DNA of 64,000 nucleotides from DASSFZ01 sp035292585 (GTDB taxonomy: Bacteria > Chloroflexota > Anaerolineae > Fen-1058): assembly GCA_035292585.1 (NCBI GenBank), contig DATDPU010000163.1, positions 86,092 through 150,091 of the forward strand, written 5' to 3'. Positions 40,598 to 49,739 of the stretch are shown in pieces. The notes under the pieces were generated by a model. It did no database searches, was not told the origin of the DNA, and was given only the letters and a program-made list of their open reading frames with translations. How positions within the stretch are numbered: the first letter of the stretch is position 1; the number at the start of each line of letters is the position of its first letter. The position numbers were made by a program, and so were the translations under genes.

Positions 40598-41734
40598 TTG
40601 GACGGCGTCATCGCGAGTGTGCCACTGGGACTGATCGTGTTGGCAGCGCTGCTGCTATTCGGCGCGGGTCTGGCCGCCGGGTGGCTGGCTGCGCACGCGC
40701 GAGCGCGACGGCGATCGCCACGCCGTCCCGTCGAGAGCACGCCCCGCCTGACCCCTTTGCTCGAGGCGCTGCCACAGGCCGCCCTGATCGTCAACGCGGA
40801 TGGCCGCGTGATCGTCCGCAACGCGCGAGCCGAGCAAGTGTTAAAGGCGTTCGGTCACGCCGACGAACTGCCGCTGGCGGTGGACGCAGCCATCGGGCGC
40901 GTGATCCGCTCGCGCCTGGCCGAATCGCTGGACATCGCGCTGCCCGGCAACCCGGCCCGCCGCTTGCGGGTTTCGGCCTCTCCGCTGTTCGACGCTCAGG
41001 TCGTGACCGAGGCGCTGGTGCTGTTCATCGACCCGGAGGCCGGTTCGGGCCGCGCGGAAGTGTATCAGAGACTGATCAGCACCATCGCGCACGAGGTTCG
41101 CACGCCGCTGACGGCGATCATGGGCCACGTCGACATCCTCGGTAGCTGCCGGCCAGATGAGGAAGCCTTATGGCGGCGCTCGCTCAGCTTCGTGGCGAGC
41201 GAGACCGAGCGGCTGGCGCGACTTGTTGAAGACTTGCTCAGCCTGTCGCGGCTCGATCGCCTATCGCTGCATCTTCAGCCGGTGAACCTGCGCGGCGTTG
41301 CAGAAGAGGCGCTGTCGGAGCTGTACGATGCAGCCGAGCGCCGTCAGGTGTCGCTCGTTCTGCAATCGCCAGCGGAACACCCGCGCGTGCAGGCGGACCC
41401 CGATCGTATCCGGCAAGTGTTCCTCAACCTGCTCGACAACGCCATCAAGTACGCGCCCGGCAGCACCGTGACGGTGCGCTTGGCCGTCGACGGTGAAGCG
41501 GTGCGCATCGAGGTCAGCGACGACGGCCCGGGTATCTCCTCCGAAGACCTGCCCCACATCTTCGAGCCGCTGTATCGCGGCGGGCGCACCGCTCCCGGCG
41601 CAACCGGCACCGGCTTGGGCCTGACCATCGTGCGCACCATCCTCGATCAGCACAATGCGCCGATCGATGCGCACAGCGCCCCGGGTGAAGGAACCACCTT
41701 CACTTTCTCTTTGCCGATCTCGCGCCCCGACTAA
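40598..41734 (+). CDS. Sensor histidine kinase, PhoR-like
   Basis: A 378-residue kinase with one N-terminal membrane segment (LGLIVLAALLLFGAGLAAGWLAA), a PAS-like region (QAALIVNADGRVIVRNARAEQVL), HisKA with His165 in STIAHEVRTPL, and an HATPase domain with N-box NLLDNAIKYAP, G1 DDGPGIS and G2 GTGLGLTIV. It lacks an extracellular sensing loop of any size, as in PhoR-type kinases that sense through a transporter. Start TTG 40598 has GAGGGGACG upstream. Its partner is the response regulator 310 bases upstream. Confidence 0.9.
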   Translation: MDGVIASVPLGLIVLAALLLFGAGLAAGWLAAHARARRRSPRRPVESTPRLTPLLEALPQAALIVNADGRVIVRNARAEQVLKAFGHADELPLAVDAAIGRVIRSRLAESLDIALPGNPARRLRVSASPLFDAQVVTEALVLFIDPEAGSGRAEVYQRLISTIAHEVRTPLTAIMGHVDILGSCRPDEEALWRRSLSFVASETERLARLVEDLLSLSRLDRLSLHLQPVNLRGVAEEALSELYDAAERRQVSLVLQSPAEHPRVQADPDRIRQVFLNLLDNAIKYAPGSTVTVRLAVDGEAVRIEVSDDGPGISSEDLPHIFEPLYRGGRTAPGATGTGLGLTIVRTILDQHNAPIDAHSAPGEGTTFTFSLPISRPD

Positions 41735-41907
41735 CGACGATCCGCTGCCCGCAACCGCATCGCGCCCGCGCAGGTAAGACGCCGGTTATTAACGCGGGCG
41801 GCATCTTCGATACCAGGGCAATTGTTTACACAATTGTTACATGCCTGTGTCCTGGTTTTGAATTGGAGGCTGTACGCTGCGACTAGAACTCGTCAGGAGG
41901 CAGAACC

Positions 41908-42948
41908 ATGTCGCTGCACAGCTTCAACCGGAGAGGCGCGACCCTGATCGCAGTCGCGCTGATGCTGACGCTGCCGATCGTTCTATCACCTATCACGTCG
42001 CAAGCCGTGTCACTGGTCCTCGCGGACTTCACGCCCACCGTCTACGTGTACCTGCCCGTAATCGAAAAGGAGGGTTCCCCACCGCCACCGACAGCTAGCC
42101 CCACGCCGACCCGGCCGCCATCCATTATGCCTGGTCGCTGGATCGGCGCCACGAGTCGCGGGCAGCCCTTGTTGCTCGACGTGTCGTCCGACAGTGCCCA
42201 GTGGAGCAACTTCGTGCTGACCACCGATTTCGCAGCACCCAGCTGCGGCGTCAGTTATTCAGAGCTGACGCAGACAACGGCCGGGCCTGGTAACATCACC
42301 AGCAATCAGTTCAGTTTCTCTGGCGGCGTTTTCTCGTTCACGGGCCGGTTCAACTCGGCGACGACGGCGTCCGGCACTTACACATTCAGCAATTACCCCT
42401 TCGTCTACCCCCTGCCGGGACCGCCCTACGTGTGCGTTTTTTATCTGACCCAATCCGGCACCTGGACGGCGAACTGGCAATCCACACCCGCTCCGACCCA
42501 TACGCCTACGCCTTCCGCCACGTCGGCGACCACGGCCACACCCACTCAGACACCTACGGCCACACCCACCATCCCGCCGGCGTCAACGCCGGTTCCAGGC
42601 CACTGGGCAGGCACGACCAGCCGTGGGCGTTCCATGTCGTTTGACGTGTCGTTGAACAGCACGCAGTGGATGAGCTTCACCCTCAGCACCGATTTCTCGG
42701 CTCCATCTTGCGGTGTCGGGTCGAGCGACCTGACGGTGACGCGGCCAGGCCCCGGCAGTATCACCAACAACCAGTTCAGCTCATCGGGTGGAGGTTATGC
42801 CTTCACAGGTCAGTTCAATTCCGCGACGGCGGCATCCGGCACGTATGCGTTCGACAACTTTCAGATCGTAATCGGGCTTCCATACCCGCCGTACGTCTGC
42901 TTCTACTATCTGACTCAATCTGGCGCCTGGACGGCGGGAGGGCCGTAG
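41908..42948 (+). CDS. Secreted protein with two repeated beta domains and Pro/Thr linkers
   Basis: A 346-residue exported protein (hydrophobic N-terminus, residues about 10-35). Two copies of a domain of about 115 residues are present: PGRWIGATSRGQPLLLDVSSD... and PGHWAGTTSRGRSMSFDVSLN..., each with a pair of Cys (SCGV and YVCVFY / YVCFYY) and separated by Pro/Thr/Ala-rich linkers. The ASGTY motif and general fold are shared by the lipoprotein at 43725. I do not recognise the family. AGGAGG lies just upstream of ATG 41908. It may interact with the kinase propeller encoded downstream; this is speculation from position. Confidence 0.7.
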   Translation: MSLHSFNRRGATLIAVALMLTLPIVLSPITSQAVSLVLADFTPTVYVYLPVIEKEGSPPPPTASPTPTRPPSIMPGRWIGATSRGQPLLLDVSSDSAQWSNFVLTTDFAAPSCGVSYSELTQTTAGPGNITSNQFSFSGGVFSFTGRFNSATTASGTYTFSNYPFVYPLPGPPYVCVFYLTQSGTWTANWQSTPAPTHTPTPSATSATTATPTQTPTATPTIPPASTPVPGHWAGTTSRGRSMSFDVSLNSTQWMSFTLSTDFSAPSCGVGSSDLTVTRPGPGSITNNQFSSSGGGYAFTGQFNSATAASGTYAFDNFQIVIGLPYPPYVCFYYLTQSGAWTAGGP

Positions 42949-43142
42949 AGGTAACGGCTCACGAACTAATCCGCTTCCAAACGCGATCTCGATCCCCTCC
43001 TACGGCCCGCGACCTCACGCCTCGCCCACGGACGTGGGTCTCAGCCGCACGTTACGGTTCAAGCACAACAGGATGGGCGCGGATTAGGCCGAAAAAGCCA
43101 TGAGCAGTTACAAGTCGTGAATAGTTACAAGGCGGGCAACTC

Positions 43143-43589
43143 ATGAACCGATATTTGCCGTTGCGACTGATGGGCTGCCTGGTGCTGATCGCGTTGGCCG
43201 CAAGCGCCTGCGGCGGAACGGCGACGACCTCGCTCGGCGAGATCGAAACTTCGTTGGGCACATTCAGCATCAAGGATGTTCAGCTGACCGATCGCTTTCC
43301 GCCAGATTGCAGCGCGGGCCCGCCGAGATGCAACCAGGCGCAGAGCGGTTATCAAATGGTGATCGTCTGGCTGGAGCCGACTGGCCAGATCGACGCCACC
43401 ACAGCAGGCATTCAATTCATGACGGCGACAGACGAGGTATTCGTGATCGCGAGTAATGGCTCGTAGGCAAAACGCGCCGCGAGCGGCATGTACCAGTCGC
43501 AGTACTTTGTGGCCTTCACACCGGCCACAACGGCGCGTGGCTTCAAACTGTCCTGGCCTGGCAATCCTGAGATCGATCTGGGCAAGTGA
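43143..43589 (+). pseudogene. Lipoprotein gene interrupted by an in-frame amber codon
   Basis: The frame opens with a lipoprotein signal (SAC, Cys23) and encodes a beta-rich DUF4352-like protein. At 43464-43466 a TAG follows VFVIASNGS, but the same frame continues without another stop as GMYQSQYFVAFTPATTARGFKLSWPGNPEIDLGK up to the TGA at 43587, and that tail looks like the expected last strands of the domain. I read it as a 148-residue gene broken by one nonsense base change, or as amber readthrough. The short form would have only 107 residues. Confidence 0.65.
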
Positions 43590-43635
43590 CACGGCGCCCG
43601 AAAGGAGAAGCGGCTCTACCGGATCGGGCGGGAAA

Positions 43636-43697
43636 AGCAATCCGCGAATCGCGCGAAAACATTAGCGAAGATTCGCGTGATTCGCGGATAATCCCGT
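43636..43697. repeat. Palindrome (ATCCGCGAATCGCGCG / CGCGTGATTCGCGGAT)
   Basis: AATCCGCGAATCGCGCG and TTCGCGTGATTCGCGGATAATCC pair across a short loop. Related to the unit at 40334. Confidence 0.65.
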
Positions 43698-43724
43698 CCA
43701 AGTCGGGAGAGCCGGAGAAGCGAA

Positions 43725-44252
43725 ATGAGCCATCACGCATGGTTGCGATGGATAGTTGGCCTGACATGCGCCGCGCTTATCTTGAGCGCGTGCGGTACAC
43801 CTGCGGTCCCTGCTCCAGCCACACCAGGTCCTGCGGCATCCGCACCCACGGGCACGCCGCCCCCAGCGTCACCGACTAACACACCATCCTCCGCACAGGC
43901 TCCGGCCGGACCGACTCCTGGCGCTACCTTCGTGGCTAAGTTAGAGGGCGGCGAAATCACATTCGTTATTGCTTCAAATGGAATGTCTATCCAGGCTGGA
44001 TGGAGCGTCGACATCTCCGGATCGGTCAAGTGCATGCAGGGCGGGTCGGTCTCGAAAATACAGGGGCAGTACGACGCCACCCTACCTATCAAGAACCTGG
44101 CGTTTGAATACACGACGGGGGATGGAGCGGTGGAATTCCGCGGCAACTTCGACACGCCGACGACAGCCAGTGGCGCCTTCAAAATGCGCTTGGGCATGGG
44201 GCCATCGGCCTGCACCTTCGGCCCGTTGGAGTGGACAGCCACCAGCCAGTAG
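43725..44252 (+). CDS. Lipoprotein with a repeat-type beta domain
   Basis: A 175-residue lipoprotein (lipobox LSAC, Cys23), then a Pro/Thr/Ala linker (PAPATPGPAASAPTGTPPPASPTN region) and one beta domain (GGEITFVIASNGMSIQAGWSVDISG...FDTPTTASGAF). The domain resembles those of the secreted protein at 41908. GGGAGAGCCGGAG upstream of ATG 43725 is a plausible ribosome-binding site. No known function; likely surface-anchored and next to the kinase gene. Confidence 0.7.
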   Translation: MSHHAWLRWIVGLTCAALILSACGTPAVPAPATPGPAASAPTGTPPPASPTNTPSSAQAPAGPTPGATFVAKLEGGEITFVIASNGMSIQAGWSVDISGSVKCMQGGSVSKIQGQYDATLPIKNLAFEYTTGDGAVEFRGNFDTPTTASGAFKMRLGMGPSACTFGPLEWTATSQ

Positions 44253-44288
44253 CGTTAATCGAGTCGATCCGCATACAAGGGGTGAACC

Positions 44289-47200
44289 ATGTCCGACCTC
44301 ATCGGCAAAACCCTCGGCCCGTATCGCATCCTCGAACAAATCGGCGTCGGCGGCATGGCGACCGTCTACAAAGCCTATCAGCCCGGCATGGATCGCTACG
44401 TTGCCATCAAGATACTGCCGCACTACCTGATGCAAGACGAGCAACTCTCGAAACGCTTTCAGCGCGAAGCGCGCGCCATCGCCAAACTCGAGCACGCTCA
44501 CATCCTGCCCGTCCACGACTACGGCGAGGCCGGGGACACCACCTACATCGCCATGCGCTACGTCGAGGCCGGCACGCTCAAGCAGCGCATCACCCGTGGC
44601 CCACTGCCTCTCGACGAGATCGCCCGCCTCATCAGCCAGATCGGCAGCGCGCTGGACTATGCCCATCGTATGGGTGTGATTCACCGCGACGTGAAGCCCG
44701 GCAACGTGCTGATCGACGATCAAGGCAACACGTATCTCACCGATTTCGGCCTGGCGCGCATGATGGAGGCGTCGGATCAGCTCACCGCGTCGGGCGTGGG
44801 CGTCGGCACACCGGCCTACATGTCACCGGAACAAGGTCAGGGCGTCAAGGTCGATCACCGCTCGGACATCTATTCGCTGGGCGTTGTTCTGTTCGAGATG
44901 GTCACCGGCCACGTGCCCTACGAGGCGGAGACGCCGATGGCGGTGATGCTCAAGCACATCACCGACCCGCTGCCGCTGCCGCGTTCGATTAAGCCCGACG
45001 CGCCGGAGCCGATCGAGCGCGTCATCCTCAAGGCGTTAGCGAAAGACCCGGCGCACCGCTACCAGACGGCGGGCGAAATGGTGCAGGCGTTGAACGCCGC
45101 CGTGCGCAGGGCGGCGGCGAAGGAAGTCGCCGAGCCGCAGCCGGTCGCGGTAGCCGTGCGGAAACGCGAGCGCGAAGACGTGTCGCTGATCACACGACTG
45201 GAGCAAGCGTGGCGACAGCCGCGCGGCAAGGTCGGTTTGATCAGCAGTGCAATCCTGCTTCTTGCATTTCTGGCTCTCCTGCTCAACCAACTGCCGGGCA
45301 ACGTTGCGATCGTCGGGCCGGGAGCAAATGCGACGGCGACCTCCGCCATCGCGCAGGCGGCGACGCCGACGAGCAACGTCGCGCAGGCAGCAACACCCGC
45401 GACTGTGCGCCCAACGGCGACCTCTGCCGCCCCGCCCGTATCCGCGGAGTCGCAGGTCACCAGCCTATGGACGACCAACGGGCCGTATGGCGGGGCCGTG
45501 AACAGCCTCGCCATCGATCCGAACGCGCCGACGACGCTGTACGCCACCGTCTTCGACACGGGTGTGTTTCGCACCCGGAACGGGGGCGAGAGCTGGGAAC
45601 TGGTGTTTGCCAGCGAATATAACAATCCCATGGCGATGGATCCTCTCTCGCCCCACCGGATTTACATGGGCAGATCGTTTGAAGGGCTGTATCGCTCGGA
45701 CGATGGGGGCGACACCTGGGCGGCTATCCCGATTCCGGACAGAAGCGCAGAGACCTACCTGCCAGCCGCGCATCCGACTGTCGCCGGGAGCGTGTATGTG
45801 GGTCTCGACGGGCCGTGTCCGGCCGGATGCGGCCTCTTCAAGTCCGAAGACTACGGCCAGACCTGGATTGATTGGACGAACGGGCTGACGGATACGCTGG
45901 TCACGGCGCTGGCGTTTGACCCGGCGGACGCGCAGGTGATGTACGTGGGGACTGGCAATGGGAATGTCTTCCGCTCGACGAACGGCGGCGAAGCGTGGGA
46001 GTTCATCGGCCAGCCGGACTACTTTATCAGCGTGCTCGCCGTCAATCCGTTTGGCGCGCACGAAGTCTGGGCATCCAACGGAGATGGTCGCGGGCACTGG
46101 GGACTCGTGTCGAAGTACGATTCCGGAGCGTGGGTGCAAGTGTCTGACGGAGTGGGCGCCATCGTCTTTGATCAGAAAGTCGCCGGGACAATCTGGTTGG
46201 GCAGCCTCAAATCCACGGATGGCGGCCTCACCTGGACTGACTTCAACGCCGTGCCTCGCCAGTTGATCGCGCTGGCCGTTGCCCCGACCGACCCGCGCGT
46301 CATCTATCAGGGCTACAACGGCGATGGTATCTACAAGACGACCGACAGCGGCGCAACCTGGCAGGAGGTCAATCAAGGGTTGACGGGCCTGATCCCCGAT
46401 TGGCTGGCCAGCGCGCCGGATGACCCGAACACCGTGTACGCCATCGTCCACACAACGGGGATTTTCAAAACCGAGGATGGCGGCGAGACGTGGCGTCGAA
46501 TCCCGACTGAGAGCGAGAGGCCACGCGCCCCGATCGTTGACCCGGTGAAAGCGGGACGCCTGTACGTCGGCGTGGACATTACCGAAGATGATGGCGCGAC
46601 CTGGCATCGGGCGCTGCCGCAACTGCCGCCAAAGTATGTGGCGTGTTGTGGGTTCAGATTGCACTCGCTGATTGCCACGGGGCAACCCGGCCACATGGTG
46701 GCGGGTGGAGGCTTCTGGGGAAACGTGTCAGGCGAGGCAGTCGCCGGAGCCCTCTATACCAGCCGCGACTTTGGCGAGACCTGGACCTACGTGGACGTGG
46801 GCCGGGAAATCAGCCCGGTCATCACGCTGGCCTCTGACCCGCGCAATCCGGCAGTGATCTATGCGGGCACCGGGGACTACAAGGGGCAAGGCAGCGGCAT
46901 CTGGAAGAGTTCTGACGGCGGCGCGACGTGGTTTCCGTCGATGCTTTCTGACCAACAAGTAAACGGGATTGGCGTGGAGCCTGCGCCGCCCTACCGCGTG
47001 TTTGCCGCTTACGGAGGTGCTGTCTTCGTTTCGACGAATGAGGGTGCGTCGTGGACTGCGGTGAATGCTCCGCCCATTGGCGAATATGGCGTTCACTGGC
47101 TCGGCTTTGCGCCCGGCGATCCACCGGCGTTGTATGCGTCGAGCGCGCAAGGATTCTTCTACTCGACAGACGGGGCCAGTTCATGGCAGCAGGTGACCGG

Positions 47201-47897
47201 CAATCTGGGGAGCCCGGTACGGTCACTGGCCGCTACAGTAATAGAGGACGAAGTGATCCTATTTGTGGGCGCAACCGGAGGCGTCTACCGGCTGGAAAAC
47301 GCGCCACCAGAGGCTGCCGCGCCGCTCACCCCGCAGGCCGAGCAAGCCCGCGCCTTCGCCGAGCCGATCCTGCAAGCCATCGCCGACCGCCAGCCGGATT
47401 TTCAGGACGATTTCTCAAATGCCCCGAACGGTATTCTCAGTTTGAAGGGCGGGCCGGATGATGTGACGTATGGGAGGCCGGAGATGCAGGCCGCCGATTT
47501 TGTGATGCAGTTCGAGTTCATCCCAAAGACCACAGACAACCCTAATATCGCTTTTCAGATGCGCTGGTCGCCAGCTGACGAGACATTCCTTGATTTTTCG
47601 TTCTGGCCTCAATCCGGAGAGTGGCGTGTCAGCAGCCACGTTGACTTTGTCGTGTCCCCCATTGTCAGCGGCCGTACCCGCAGTGTCGGACGAGACTTGC
47701 GGACTCAGGTGACCGTCATCGCCAGAGGAGAGCAATTCGCAATTTACCTAAACGAGGCCCCCCTCACGTACTTCCGCGACAGTTCGTCAACGGGCATGGG
47801 CAACGCTATCAAGAGTCAGGGGGGATCGAGCACGACGGAGATCGACTTCGACAATCTCAAATTCTGGAACCTGGACAACGTGCCAGGGCTGCCGTAA
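44289..47897 (+). CDS. Ser/Thr protein kinase with extracellular Asp-box beta-propeller
   Basis: A 1202-residue transmembrane kinase. The cytoplasmic PknB-like domain (10-268) has the Gly-rich loop GVGGMATVYKA, Lys41, HRDVKPGN with Asp134, DFG at 152-154 and SPE at 179-181. One membrane segment lies at about 316-334, then an Ala/Thr/Pro linker. The extracellular part has about a dozen Asp-box (BNR/sortilin-like) repeats such as TRNGGESWELV, SDDGGDTWAAI and TTDSGATWQEV, forming a predicted propeller. The last 180 residues form a jellyroll-like domain (DDFSNAPNGILSL...EIDFDNLKFW) like a laminin-G/DUF1080 fold. It probably senses a surface glycan or ligand; that is inference. Confidence 0.88.
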   Translation: MSDLIGKTLGPYRILEQIGVGGMATVYKAYQPGMDRYVAIKILPHYLMQDEQLSKRFQREARAIAKLEHAHILPVHDYGEAGDTTYIAMRYVEAGTLKQRITRGPLPLDEIARLISQIGSALDYAHRMGVIHRDVKPGNVLIDDQGNTYLTDFGLARMMEASDQLTASGVGVGTPAYMSPEQGQGVKVDHRSDIYSLGVVLFEMVTGHVPYEAETPMAVMLKHITDPLPLPRSIKPDAPEPIERVILKALAKDPAHRYQTAGEMVQALNAAVRRAAAKEVAEPQPVAVAVRKREREDVSLITRLEQAWRQPRGKVGLISSAILLLAFLALLLNQLPGNVAIVGPGANATATSAIAQAATPTSNVAQAATPATVRPTATSAAPPVSAESQVTSLWTTNGPYGGAVNSLAIDPNAPTTLYATVFDTGVFRTRNGGESWELVFASEYNNPMAMDPLSPHRIYMGRSFEGLYRSDDGGDTWAAIPIPDRSAETYLPAAHPTVAGSVYVGLDGPCPAGCGLFKSEDYGQTWIDWTNGLTDTLVTALAFDPADAQVMYVGTGNGNVFRSTNGGEAWEFIGQPDYFISVLAVNPFGAHEVWASNGDGRGHWGLVSKYDSGAWVQVSDGVGAIVFDQKVAGTIWLGSLKSTDGGLTWTDFNAVPRQLIALAVAPTDPRVIYQGYNGDGIYKTTDSGATWQEVNQGLTGLIPDWLASAPDDPNTVYAIVHTTGIFKTEDGGETWRRIPTESERPRAPIVDPVKAGRLYVGVDITEDDGATWHRALPQLPPKYVACCGFRLHSLIATGQPGHMVAGGGFWGNVSGEAVAGALYTSRDFGETWTYVDVGREISPVITLASDPRNPAVIYAGTGDYKGQGSGIWKSSDGGATWFPSMLSDQQVNGIGVEPAPPYRVFAAYGGAVFVSTNEGASWTAVNAPPIGEYGVHWLGFAPGDPPALYASSAQGFFYSTDGASSWQQVTGNLGSPVRSLAATVIEDEVILFVGATGGVYRLENAPPEAAAPLTPQAEQARAFAEPILQAIADRQPDFQDDFSNAPNGILSLKGGPDDVTYGRPEMQAADFVMQFEFIPKTTDNPNIAFQMRWSPADETFLDFSFWPQSGEWRVSSHVDFVVSPIVSGRTRSVGRDLRTQVTVIARGEQFAIYLNEAPLTYFRDSSSTGMGNAIKSQGGSSTTEIDFDNLKFWNLDNVPGLP

Positions 47898-47917
47898 TAC
47901 CAGTCGCTCAAACAGAA

Positions 47918-47984
47918 GCGGCGACCCGCAATCGAGTCGCCGCTCATCTTCAAGATGCGACGCACTTTCCAAGTGCGTCGCATC
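47918..47984. terminator. Two hairpins forming a bidirectional terminator
   Basis: GCGGCGAC / GTCGCCGC (47918-47942) and GATGCGACGCACT / AGTGCGTCGCATC (47954-47984) lie between convergent genes. Both stems are strong; the T-run is short, so termination is inferred from position. Confidence 0.65.
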
Positions 47985-47993
47985 TCGTTACCC

Positions 47994-49343
47994 TCAGCGC
48001 CGCTGGCCCTGTTTGAACATCGATCCCGCCGCGCCGACGCCGAACATTTCGCCGGTGAGCTTGAAGCCGGCTGCCTGCAAGCGCGGCGAGAAATTCGGAC
48101 GGATGCCCGTCGGCTTCATCTCGCCTTCCACTTTCCCCGTCTCGGTGCTGATCGCCTTCGCCTGGAACAGGAAGACATCCGACAGAACGATGTTCTCGCC
48201 CTCCATGCCCTGTACCTCGGTGATGCGCGTGACTTTGCGCGACCCGTCACTCAAGCGCTCCTGCTGCACGATCAGATCGACCGCCGCCGCGATCTGCTGC
48301 CGCACGACGCGCACCGGCAGATCGAAACCGGCCATCAGCACCATCGTCTCCAACCGGCTGATCACATCGCGCGGGGTGTTGGCGTGCACGGTCGTCAGCG
48401 ACCCGTCGTGGCCGGTGTTCATCGCCTGCAACATATCGATCGCTTCACCGCCGCGACACTCGCCCACCACGATCCGTTCGGGTCGCATGCGCAGCGCGTT
48501 GATAACCAGATCGCGGATCGTCACCTGGCCGCCGCCTTCCGGCAACGCCGGGACGGTTTCCAGGCGCACGACGTGTTTCTGCTGCAGCTGCAACTCCGCC
48601 GAATCCTCGACGGTGACGATGCGCTCGTCGTCTGGAATGAACGAGGACAGCACGTTCAACAGTGTAGTCTTGCCCGACCCGGTGCCGCCCGCGACGACGG
48701 TGTTCAGCCGCGCGACCACGCACGCCTGCAAGAAATCGGCCATGTGCTGGGTCAGCGATCCGAAGCCGATCAAATCCTGCACCGACAGCCGCTTGGCAGG
48801 GAACTTGCGGATCGTAATCGTCGGGCCGTTGAGCGCCGAGGGCGGGATAATGGCATTCACGCGGCTGCCGTCCGGCAGGCGCGCATCCACTAACGGTCGC
48901 TTGCGATCGATCGTGCGGCCCAGCGGCTTGACAATCCGCTCGATGATCTGCATCACGTGATCGTAGTCGCGGAACCGAACGTCGGTTTCGATCAGTTTGC
49001 CGCCGCGCTCGATGTAGGTGAGCTCGGGGCCGTTGACCATCACCTCGCTCACCGTCGGGTCGCGCAGGTACGGACCGATCGGCCCGTAGCCGATCGTGTC
49101 GTCGGTCACCGTCTCGATCACTTTCGCCGCATCGCCGTTGACCAGCTTCACGCCTTTCTGCGTCAGCAGCCGGCCGACCTGCTCCTTGACCCAGTCGACA
49201 TTCGCCGGAGCCAGCCCCAGCCGCTCACCGGCAGCGGGCGCGATTTGCGCCACGAGCCACTCGCGCAACTTGTGATAGTGCTCAAGCGGCAGGCTCAGCT
49301 CATCTTTCAGCGCAGGCATTTCAGCAATCGCATTCATGCTCAT
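47994..49343 (-). CDS. cpaF: CpaF/TadA-type secretion ATPase
   Basis: A 449-residue type II/IV secretion-superfamily ATPase for Tad pilus assembly. Seen: ENV-like N-terminal region (PTVSEVMVNGPELTYIERGGKL), Walker A GGTGSGKTT near 219-227, RIVTVEDSAELQL Asp box, RPERIVVGECRGGEA (Walker B/His region) and GHDGSLTTVHAN. Start ATG 49343. Its neighbour upstream is a receiver-CpaE fusion, but the TadB/TadC membrane genes and pilins usually found with it are not in the window. Confidence 0.9.
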   Translation of the reverse strand: MSMNAIAEMPALKDELSLPLEHYHKLREWLVAQIAPAAGERLGLAPANVDWVKEQVGRLLTQKGVKLVNGDAAKVIETVTDDTIGYGPIGPYLRDPTVSEVMVNGPELTYIERGGKLIETDVRFRDYDHVMQIIERIVKPLGRTIDRKRPLVDARLPDGSRVNAIIPPSALNGPTITIRKFPAKRLSVQDLIGFGSLTQHMADFLQACVVARLNTVVAGGTGSGKTTLLNVLSSFIPDDERIVTVEDSAELQLQQKHVVRLETVPALPEGGGQVTIRDLVINALRMRPERIVVGECRGGEAIDMLQAMNTGHDGSLTTVHANTPRDVISRLETMVLMAGFDLPVRVVRQQIAAAVDLIVQQERLSDGSRKVTRITEVQGMEGENIVLSDVFLFQAKAISTETGKVEGEMKPTGIRPNFSPRLQAAGFKLTGEMFGVGAAGSMFKQGQRR

Positions 49344-49487
49344 CCCGTCTCAAACGGTTTCTACCTTGTTATCGAGATACCGCCGGGACGACTATAACGT
49401 AGGATGACAGGCGCCAATGTTTGGCGTAGGATGATGGTCAGTTTGGTTTGTGTTGTTTTGAGATAGCAAACCGGCTCAAAACACAAA

Positions 49488-49516
49488 ACCGACCGCACGG
49501 GATCAGTGCGGTCGGT
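49488..49516 (-). terminator. Rho-independent terminator (minus strand)
   Basis: Stem ACCGACCGCAC / GTGCGGTCGGT with a short loop; on the minus strand it is followed by TTTTGTGTTTTG. It would end the receiver-CpaE transcript before cpaF. Confidence 0.75.
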
Positions 49517-49576
49517 GTATACCCGGCGCAGGAACAATCTGCGGTTGTGCTCACCGCCCGCGTCCCCGCGGTCGAT

Positions 49577-49608
49577 CAGAATAGACGCCCGCGCGGATGC
49601 GGGCTTGG
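49577..49608. repeat. Palindrome (AGACGCCCGCG..CGCGGGC)
   Basis: Sister copy of the element at 29449-29475, also preceded by AGAATA and followed by TTGGAGC. The region 49344-49739 between cpaF and the CpaE-like gene contains this, the terminator and MITE copy E, but no gene. Confidence 0.6.
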
Positions 49609-49673
49609 AGCAGCAAACAGCGCGACTTGTGATCGCGCGCAGTATAAATGCGGCCCCAGGTCGAATCGCCTTA

Positions 49674-49739
49674 CTAGTCAGTCCATCTGAAGCGGGCACA
49701 AGGCCCTATGCTACCCATCAAAATCAACTGGACTGACAA
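49674..49739. mobile_element. Short MITE-like palindromic element, copy E
   Basis: The outer arms AGTCAGTCCATCTGAAG and ATCAAAATCAACTGGACTGAC match copies A and C. Most of the core is missing, so the element is only about 65 bases. It ends next to the stop codon of the receiver-CpaE gene. Confidence 0.7.
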
